This document shows, piece by piece, positions 58,828-64,000 of a stretch of DNA of 64,000 nt (position 1 is its first letter; each line of letters starts with the position of its first letter). This DNA is from Paraburkholderia tropica (GTDB lineage: Bacteria > Pseudomonadota > Gammaproteobacteria > Burkholderiales > Burkholderiaceae), in contig NZ_FNZM01000028.1 in assembly GCF_900109265.1 (NCBI RefSeq), positions 1-64,000 of the forward strand, read 5' to 3'. The position numbers were made by a program, and so were the translations under genes. The notes below the pieces were generated by a model. That model saw only the letters and a list, made by a program, of their open reading frames with translations, was not told the origin of the DNA and did not search any database.

Positions 58828-60051
58828 ATGCTCAACTGGGATGACGAGAACACGGCCGTAACTCCGTCGAGCGGTGCGCAGCAGAACGCAATGCGCAACC
58901 CCGCTGGCCTGGCTGTCTCTGTTCCTGAAGCGCAGTCCGCACTGCACTTCACTCCTCAGTCTTCTTCGGCGACCAACATCTTCTCCGCCGACTTCGCAGT
59001 CGCACCGCCGCCGCAGGCGCCGGTCTCGACCGAAGCCCGCGTGAATGTCGCCGACAAGCGCATCATCAACGGTCAGACCGACGTGAATCAGTTGGTCCCG
59101 TTCAAGTACAAGTGGGCTTGGGAAAAGTACCTGGCCGGTTGTGCGAATCACTGGATGCCGCAGGAAGTGAACATGTCGCGCGACATCGCCCTGTGGAAAG
59201 ACCCGAATGGTCTGACCGAGGACGAGCGCCGCATCGTGAAGCGCAACCTCGGCTTCTTCGTGACTGCCGACTCCCTCGCCGCCAACAACATCGTGCTCGG
59301 TACCTACCGGCACATCACGGCGCCCGAATGCCGCCAGTTCCTGCTGCGCCAGGCGTTCGAAGAGGCAATCCACACGCACGCGTACCAGTACATCGTCGAA
59401 TCGCTCGGTCTGGACGAAGGCGAGATCTTCAATGCGTACCACGAGGTCAAGTCGATCCGCGACAAGGACGAGTTCCTGATCCCGTTCATCACCACGCTGA
59501 CGGATCCCGCGTTCACGACGGGTACGCTCGAATCCGACCAGACGCTGCTCAAGTCGCTGATCGTGTTCGCCTGCATCATGGAAGGTCTGTTCTTCTATGT
59601 GGGCTTCACGCAGATTCTCGCGCTCGGCCGTCAGAACAAGATGACCGGCGCCGCCGAGCAATATCAGTACATCCTGCGCGACGAGTCGATGCACTGCAAC
59701 TTCGGCATCGACCTGATCAACCAGATCAAGCTCGAGAACCCGCAGCTGTGGACGCCGGCGTTCCGCGCGGAGATCACTGAACTGTTCAAGCAGGCAGTCG
59801 AACTCGAATACCGCTACGCAGAAGACACCATGCCGCGCGGCGTGCTGGGCCTGAACGCATCCATGTTCAAGAGCTATCTGCGCTTCATCTGCAATCGCCG
59901 TTGCCAGCAGATCGGTCTGGACGCGCTTTTCCCGAACGAAGAGAACCCGTTCCCGTGGATGAGCGAAATGATCGATTTGAAGAAGGAACGCAACTTCTTC
60001 GAGACGCGCGTGATCGAATATCAGACGGGTGGTGCGTTGTCCTGGGAGTAA
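58828..60051 (+). CDS. nrdB: Ribonucleoside-diphosphate reductase class Ia, beta subunit
   Basis: This 407-aa subunit carries the di-iron centre and tyrosyl radical used by NrdA. Iron-ligand helices include KWAWEKYLAGCANHWMPQEV near 95-114, FEEAIHTHAYQYIVESLGL near 178-196 and ILRDESMHCNFGIDL near 281-295. The last residues (EYQTGGALSWE) form the NrdA-binding tail. The first 75 residues are Ala/Pro/Gln-rich. I chose the ATG at 58828 (MLNWDDENT) with GGTG upstream; ATG at 58816 or TTG at 58813 are alternatives. Confidence 0.95.
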   Translation: MLNWDDENTAVTPSSGAQQNAMRNPAGLAVSVPEAQSALHFTPQSSSATNIFSADFAVAPPPQAPVSTEARVNVADKRIINGQTDVNQLVPFKYKWAWEKYLAGCANHWMPQEVNMSRDIALWKDPNGLTEDERRIVKRNLGFFVTADSLAANNIVLGTYRHITAPECRQFLLRQAFEEAIHTHAYQYIVESLGLDEGEIFNAYHEVKSIRDKDEFLIPFITTLTDPAFTTGTLESDQTLLKSLIVFACIMEGLFFYVGFTQILALGRQNKMTGAAEQYQYILRDESMHCNFGIDLINQIKLENPQLWTPAFRAEITELFKQAVELEYRYAEDTMPRGVLGLNASMFKSYLRFICNRRCQQIGLDALFPNEENPFPWMSEMIDLKKERNFFETRVIEYQTGGALSWE

Positions 60052-60489
60052 TCCGGGCGCACTGCGGCAGTCAGTCTATTGGGGTGGCCGGAGGCCTCGT
60101 GCGAGGCCTCGACCGGCATGATGATTAGGAGCAGGAACGCCTGATGCAAAGCGTGCCCGGAGCCCTGGCGGCTCAACTACGTGCAAGGCACTTTGCGAAC
60201 CCTTCAGAGGGATGGGCAAACTTCCCCCCGGAAAACGGCGTGGGCCATGTGGCCGGCGCCTTCAACGAACGTTGCCCGGTGTCGGTAGCCGACGCCGGAA
60301 AGACTTGGCGCACTGTGTTTTTCAGCACGGTGCGCCTTACCGCATTCATTAGCGTAAGCGCGCGGGATCAGCGTACGCCGATGAATAGCCCGCTTCGAAG
60401 CGTGCGCCCTGAGAAGCGTTCGCGGGAAGCGGGTTTTGACGAAGGGTGTAGTTTGAACTGACTCTCATCTGAACCTGAAGGAGAAAAAA
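60052..60489 (+). other. 438-bp region before the H1-like gene with strong hairpins
   Basis: A long hairpin at about 60087-60117 (GAGGCCTCG pairing with CGAGGCCTC, extended by GCCG/CGGC) has no T-run. A second at 60308-60337 pairs GGCGCAC with GTGCGCC. A 105-codon frame (60144-60461) has AGGA upstream but its third-position G+C is only about two-thirds, below its neighbours, and it resembles no family. I favour an untranslated leader or a small RNA. Confidence 0.4.
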
Positions 60490-61158
60490 ATGGCAACTGC
60501 CAAGAAGAAGCCGGCGGCCAAGAAAGCCGCAGTGAAGAAGGTTGCAGCCAAGAAGGCAGCACCGGCGAAGAAGGCCGCAGTGAAGAAGGTTGCGGTCAAG
60601 AAGGTTGCAGCCAAGAAAGTCGCCGTGAAGAAGGTTGCTGCGAAGAAGGCAGCACCGGCGAAGAAGGCCGCAGCGAAGAAGGTTGCAGCCAAGAAGGTCG
60701 CTGTGAAGAAGGTTGCTGCGAAGAAGGCAGCGCCGGCGAAGAAGGCCGCAGCGAAGAAGGTCGCAACGAAGAAGGTTGCAGCCAAGAAAGTCGCCGTGAA
60801 GAAGGTTGCTGCGAAGAAGGCAGCACCGGCGAAGAAGGCCGCAGCGAAGAAGGTTGCAGCCAAGAAAGTCGCGGTGAAGAAGGTCGCAGCGAAGAAGGCT
60901 GTTGCCAAGAAGGCGCCGGCGAAGAAGGCCGCTGCCAAGAAGGCTGCGCCTGCGAAGAAGGCTGCTGCCAAGAAGGCTGCGCCTGCCAAGAAGGCTGCGC
61001 CTGCGAAGAAGGCTGCCGCGAAGAAGGCTGCCAAGAAGGCGCCTGCGAAGGCTGCCGCTGCTGCGCCTGCTGCGCAACCGGCTGCGCCCGCTGCAACCGT
61101 GAAGACGGCACTGAACCCGGCAGCGGCCTGGCCGTTCCCGACGGGCAGCCGTCCGTAA
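60490..61158 (+). CDS. Histone H1-like DNA-binding protein (Ala/Lys/Val/Pro repeats)
   Basis: This 222-aa nucleoid protein consists of [AV]A[AVP]KK pentads from residue 8 to about 180, like the C-terminal domain of eukaryotic H1 and Bordetella BpH1. The non-repeat C-terminus ends LNPAAAWPFPTGSRP, a tail recurrent in Burkholderia relatives. Its high positive charge suggests DNA or RNA binding without sequence specificity. AAGGAG precedes the ATG. A terminator follows at 61278. The number of repeats probably varies between strains. Confidence 0.92.
   Translation: MATAKKKPAAKKAAVKKVAAKKAAPAKKAAVKKVAVKKVAAKKVAVKKVAAKKAAPAKKAAAKKVAAKKVAVKKVAAKKAAPAKKAAAKKVATKKVAAKKVAVKKVAAKKAAPAKKAAAKKVAAKKVAVKKVAAKKAVAKKAPAKKAAAKKAAPAKKAAAKKAAPAKKAAPAKKAAAKKAAKKAPAKAAAAAPAAQPAAPAATVKTALNPAAAWPFPTGSRP
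60619..60867 (+). repeat. Three long tandem copies within the H1-like gene
   Basis: A 78-bp unit (26 codons beginning VAVKKVAAKK) occurs at 60619-60696 and 60790-60867 with only one base different, and between them at 60697-60789 with a 15-bp insertion and a few changes. A partial fourth copy starts at 60868. The near identity of copies 1 and 3 suggests recent duplication or conversion. Confidence 0.85.
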
Positions 61159-61277
61159 GCAGTAGTACGAGTCGAAGCGCGCGCGGGTCAGCAAGAACGC
61201 GCGCTTCGTTGATCGAGCGCCGCCGTGTAGTTCGTGCGTTTTGCACGATCGCCGGCGGCGAGCAAGACTCGATCCCG

Positions 61278-61313
61278 ATCCCGTCGACGGAACATTCGCG
61301 ACGGGATTTTTTT
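61278..61313 (+). terminator. Intrinsic terminator of the H1-like gene
   Basis: ATCCCGTCG pairs perfectly with CGACGGGAT across a 12-nt loop and is followed by seven T. It lies 120 bp after the stop. Confidence 0.85.
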
Positions 61314-61364
61314 CGTCCGCGTTTTTTGCGGATGGCGTCGCGGTGCTGCGTTTCGCACGCGCAT

Positions 61365-61399
61365 GAAAAAAGGCGCATGCACAGGGGAGCACATGCGCC
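61365..61399 (-). terminator. Intrinsic terminator of the glycine-zipper gene
   Basis: On the minus strand GGCGCATG pairs with CATGCGCC and is followed by a T-run. It lies about 100 bp past the stop of the lipoprotein gene. The remaining gap (61159-61501) holds only this and the plus-strand terminator. Confidence 0.8.
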
Positions 61400-61501
61400 T
61401 GAGGTTCCGCAACGAGCACAAGGCATCGTGCGGTACAGGGGAAACCGGTCAATCAGTCCGTGTTCGGACTGGCGCGCGGTGCGCGCCGAACAACTGAAGC
61501 C

Positions 61502-61978
61502 TTAGTGCGTCACGCGCGTCACGCCGCCGCTCGAGAGCAGGCGCACACGGTCGCCGGCCTGGAAGATCTCGCCCGTGGCCGACTGCGTGATGGCGCGATA
61601 GTCGCCGTTATCCAGACGGACGGTGATCTCGAGGCCATTGTGCATGGCCACGCCGTTTTCGACCGCATTGCCGGCCACCGCGCCCGCGATGCCGCCAATG
61701 ATGCCCGTGACGATCGAGCCACGACCGCCGCCGATCGCGCTGCCGGCCACGGCGCCAAGCGCGCCGCCGCCGACTGCGCCCAGACCGCTGGGCTGGCCAT
61801 TGTTCGAGCTGATCTTCACGGCGCGTACGCTTTCCACCGTGGCCATGCGCACCGTGGATTCGCGCTGCGCCTGCGAGGCAGTGTAGACGTCGGCGGAACT
61901 GCTGTTATACGCACAACCCGTCATGGCGAGCGAACCCGCGACCATGGCGGCCACAATCAGACGACTTGTTGTTCTCAT
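61502..61978 (-). CDS. Glycine-zipper outer membrane lipoprotein (SlyB/Pcp-like)
   Basis: This 158-aa predicted lipoprotein has a signal peptide ending in the lipobox LAMTGC (Cys near 22). A Gly-rich two-helix zipper (about 67-108, GGGALGAVAGSAIGGG) is followed by a beta-rich C-terminal domain (LEITVRLDNGDYRAITQ). The family stabilises the outer membrane in some species. The ATG at 61978 has GGAG about 9 nt upstream and gives the right signal peptide; an ATG at 61993 would overlap that site. Confidence 0.85.
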   Translation of the reverse strand: MRTTSRLIVAAMVAGSLAMTGCAYNSSSADVYTASQAQRESTVRMATVESVRAVKISSNNGQPSGLGAVGGGALGAVAGSAIGGGRGSIVTGIIGGIAGAVAGNAVENGVAMHNGLEITVRLDNGDYRAITQSATGEIFQAGDRVRLLSSGGVTRVTH

Positions 61979-62020
61979 TTCCCGTAGCTCCAATGAGCGC
62001 CGCCCTCGCGGCGCCCGACT

Positions 62021-62962
62021 TCATTGCGGCAGTTCGTAGCCGAATGCTGCCTTGAAACGTTCGTTGATCTGCGCCCGCGTGGGCGCGTAGTTCTGCGGCC
62101 CCTGGTGTTCGATCTTGAGCGCGCCCATCAGGCTCGCGAGACGTCCGGTGGTCGCCCAGCCGAGCTTGTTCTCGATGCCGTAGAGGAGGCCGCCGCGGAA
62201 CGCGTCGCCGCAACCGGTCGGATCGAGTACCTGCTGCGCCTGCACCGGAGGAATTTCTTCGATGCTGCCGCCGTGGTAGATCTGCGAGCCGTGTTCGCCG
62301 CGCGTGACGATCAGCGCGTCGACTTTGCTGGCGATCTCTTCGAACGACCAGCCAGTGCGATGACTCACAAGGTTAGCTTCGTAGTCGTTGACCGCAACAT
62401 AGGTCGCAAGTTCAATCGCGCGACGCAGCGACGCACCATCGAACAGCGGCAGGCCCTGGCCCGGATCAAAGACAAACGGGATGCCTGCCTTGGCGAATTG
62501 CTCGACGTGCTGGACCATGCCGTCGAAGCCGTCCGGCGCGACGATGCCGAGCTTGACGCCCGGCGCCTCGTCGGCGCGGTTCAAATGCGATTGCATCATC
62601 GCGCCCGGGTGGAACGCGGTGATCTGGTTGTTCTCGAGGTCGGTGGTGATCATCGCCTGCGCCGACCACGTGTCGGGCAGCACGCGCACGTGCGCCTTGT
62701 TCAGGCCGAGCGTGTCGAGGCGGTCGATATACGGTTGCGCGTCGGCGCCGCCGAGCGTCGCCATGATGCGCGCGTCGCCGCCCAGCAGGTGCAGCGAGTA
62801 GGCGATGTTGCCCGCGCAGCCGCCGAATTCGCGCCGCATCGTCGGCACGAGGAAGCTCACGTTCAGGATATGCACCTGCTCGGGCAGGATGTGCTCCCGG
62901 AAGCGACCTTCGAAGGTCATGATGTTGTCGTAGGCGAGCGAGCCGCAGATCAGCGTAGCCAA
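62021..62962 (-). CDS. PfkB-family carbohydrate kinase (adenosine kinase-like)
   Basis: This 313-aa cytosolic kinase shows the two family signatures: FGGCAGNIAYSLHLLGG near 46-62 and DPTGCGDAFRGGLLYGI near 248-264, with the catalytic Asp in the latter. It starts MATLICGSLAYDNIM, as in adenosine kinases from this group. The substrate (adenosine or a sugar) cannot be settled from sequence. It lies 42 bp upstream of the glycine-zipper gene, and the 10-bp repeats at 63021-63043 are in its upstream region. Confidence 0.85.
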   Translation of the reverse strand: MATLICGSLAYDNIMTFEGRFREHILPEQVHILNVSFLVPTMRREFGGCAGNIAYSLHLLGGDARIMATLGGADAQPYIDRLDTLGLNKAHVRVLPDTWSAQAMITTDLENNQITAFHPGAMMQSHLNRADEAPGVKLGIVAPDGFDGMVQHVEQFAKAGIPFVFDPGQGLPLFDGASLRRAIELATYVAVNDYEANLVSHRTGWSFEEIASKVDALIVTRGEHGSQIYHGGSIEEIPPVQAQQVLDPTGCGDAFRGGLLYGIENKLGWATTGRLASLMGALKIEHQGPQNYAPTRAQINERFKAAFGYELPQ

Positions 62963-63020
62963 GGCGGGAATTCCTGTAGTGCGTGGTGTGGAAGGGGCGG
63001 CGCGCTTGCAGGTGATTGCA

Positions 63021-63043
63021 CGTCATCGGACGTCATCGCACGT
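63021..63043. repeat. Short 10-bp repeats upstream of the PfkB-family kinase
   Basis: CGTCATCGGA and CGTCATCGCA follow each other directly, then CGT begins a third copy. The array lies about 60 bp before the kinase start, where a promoter is expected. Confidence 0.6.
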
Positions 63044-63187
63044 TAAGGCGCGTGCTTGCCTGACGTCGCGCCGCGGCCCGGACTTCGCGGCCGGCGCGCG
63101 CAGCGTCCCGACACATCGGGATCGCGCTGCGCGCACGGCGCGCTCAGGCTCGCGGCAGGCCCGTCACGGGCGCGCCGCCGCCGGGGG

Positions 63188-63688
63188 TTACTTCAGTGCG
63201 GCGAGCGCGGCGTCGTAGTTCGGCTCGTTCTTGATTTCGCTGACGCGCTCGGCGTAGACGACATTGTCGTTCGCGTCGAGCACGACCACGGCGCGCGCCG
63301 TGAGGCCGGTCAGCGGGCCGCTCGTGACGTCCACGCCGTAGGCTTGCGCGAATTCGTGGCCGCGGAACGTCGACGCCGTGACGACGTTTTCGATGCCTTC
63401 GGTCGTGCAGAAGCGCGTGGCGGCGAACGGCAGGTCGCCCGAGATCACGAGCACTGCGGTGTTGTCGAGCTTCGCGGCGGCTTCGTTGAACTTGCGCGTG
63501 GAGGTGGCGCAGGTCGGCGTGTCGAGGCTCGGGACGATGTTCAGCACCTTGCGCTTGCCGGCGAAGTCGGCGAGCGAGACGGGCTTCAGATCCTTGCCGA
63601 CGAGCGAGAACGCCGGGGCCTTCTGGCCGGGCGCCGGGAACGTGCCGGCGACGTCGATCGGGTTACCGCCTAGCGTGACTTGACTCAT
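63188..63688 (-). CDS. tpx: Thiol peroxidase (atypical 2-Cys peroxiredoxin)
   Basis: This 166-aa enzyme reduces lipid and other hydroperoxides with thioredoxin. The peroxidatic Cys60 is in VPSLDTPTCATSTRKF and the resolving Cys94 in AATRFCTTEGIEN, the Tpx pairing. Length equals E. coli Tpx within two residues. It is the second peroxiredoxin in the window, unlike the Prx5-type one near 26 kb. A GAGAG-containing ribosome-binding site precedes the ATG. Confidence 0.95.
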   Translation of the reverse strand: MSQVTLGGNPIDVAGTFPAPGQKAPAFSLVGKDLKPVSLADFAGKRKVLNIVPSLDTPTCATSTRKFNEAAAKLDNTAVLVISGDLPFAATRFCTTEGIENVVTASTFRGHEFAQAYGVDVTSGPLTGLTARAVVVLDANDNVVYAERVSEIKNEPNYDAALAALK

Positions 63689-63790
63689 GATGTGCTCTCC
63701 GGATTTTGACTGTAGTGGTGAGTGGCGCGTCCGGCTGGACCGGACGCAAGGTGCGCGCGCCCGCGCGAAGGGCAGGCGCTGACGCGTGAA

Positions 63791-64000
63791 TTACGGGTAG
63801 AAAATTTCGATGCGGAAATTCGATGCGACGACATTGCCGGTATCGAGCCGCACGATCATGGTCTGCGTGCTGTGCGCGGGCAGACCGGCTTCGATGCGCG
63901 TACCCGGCGCGGCATAATCCTGCGGCCACAGCACGCGCCGCAAGACGACGTTGTTCTGGCGATCGAGCAGCGTGAGTTCGAGCGCGGGGTAGGCGAGCGC
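63791..64000 (-). CDS. DUF3426 family protein, C-terminus only (runs off the window)
   Basis: The last 69 codons of a gene whose start lies beyond the right edge. The peptide runs ALAYPALELTLLDRQNNVVL, then RRVLWPQDYAAPGTRIEAGL, and ends with SNFRIEIFYP. This matches the C-terminal domain of DUF3426 proteins (zinc-ribbon plus membrane helix plus this beta domain), which in related genomes sit near prmA and tpx. The function is unknown. The gap to tpx is 102 bp. Confidence 0.75.
   Translation of the reverse strand, partial: ALAYPALELTLLDRQNNVVLRRVLWPQDYAAPGTRIEAGLPAHSTQTMIVRLDTGNVVASNFRIEIFYP

Noticed and set aside
60144..60461. 105-codon frame between nrdB and the H1-like gene
   Set aside because: It has a possible ribosome-binding site, but its third-position composition is clearly less GC-rich than in neighbouring genes, it resembles no family, and it spans a strong hairpin. 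I treat it as untranslated.
60490..61158. H1-like gene as a low-complexity artefact
   Set aside because: A strong ribosome-binding site, a proper terminator and a conserved non-repeat C-terminus support a real gene.

Overview
The window is a contiguous stretch of high-GC betaproteobacterial chromosome. Gene content, gene order and protein sequences fit the Burkholderiaceae (Burkholderia, Paraburkholderia or Caballeronia, primary chromosome); I cannot choose the genus from sequence alone. Points supporting this are Coq7, the mraZ-to-lpxC cluster followed by a DUF721 gene, secA and argJ, the pilBCD-coaE-zapD-yacG block, the rplU-rpmA-obgE-proB and rppH-proS blocks, and an Ala/Lys-rich histone H1-like protein with the C-terminus typical of that family. 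I support 55 protein genes, one of them running off the right edge, and one tRNA. I see no insertion sequence, prophage, integrase, CRISPR array or rRNA, and base composition is even throughout.

Layout. 1-7.8 kb: an M20 amidohydrolase, a single-subunit molybdopterin oxidoreductase, a long-chain acyl-CoA ligase, a general porin and coq7. 8.2-25.8 kb: the complete dcw cluster, mraZ-rsmH-ftsL-ftsI-murE-murF-mraY-murD-ftsW-murG-murC-ddl-ftsQ-ftsA-ftsZ, with most junctions overlapping by four bases. It makes UDP-MurNAc-pentapeptide, then lipid I and lipid II, and builds the divisome. 26.1-31.6 kb: a peroxiredoxin, lpxC (lipid A), a convergent DUF721/DciA-like gene and secA. 31.8-34.3 kb: argJ, a DUF815 ATPase and mutT. 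34.4-41.3 kb, minus strand: yacG, zapD, coaE, pilD, pilC, pilB and a CNNM/CorC-type transporter gene, then tRNA-Pro(CGG) and ispB.

43-54.6 kb: rplU-rpmA, obgE, proB, a CNP1-like lipoprotein, rppH, proS, marC, hpt, ffh, a CcsA-like cytochrome c assembly protein, a PP0621-type small membrane protein and ampD. 55.2-64 kb: class Ia ribonucleotide reductase nrdA and nrdB, the H1-like gene, a glycine-zipper lipoprotein, a PfkB-family kinase, tpx and the C-terminus of a DUF3426 protein.

Almost all of this is core genome, and I found no convincing undescribed multi-gene system. The observations worth a second look are regulatory. They are a four-copy, 10-bp-phased MraZ-type operator; a pair of NrdR-like boxes 31 bp apart over the nrdA promoter, with a long leader carrying a small ORF and a terminator-like hairpin; a hairpin plus six-codon ORF running into the lpxC start; a structured leader before the H1-like gene; and a 656-bp spacer between nrdA and nrdB. 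Start codons were moved where family length, ribosome-binding sites or four-base overlaps favoured another site.
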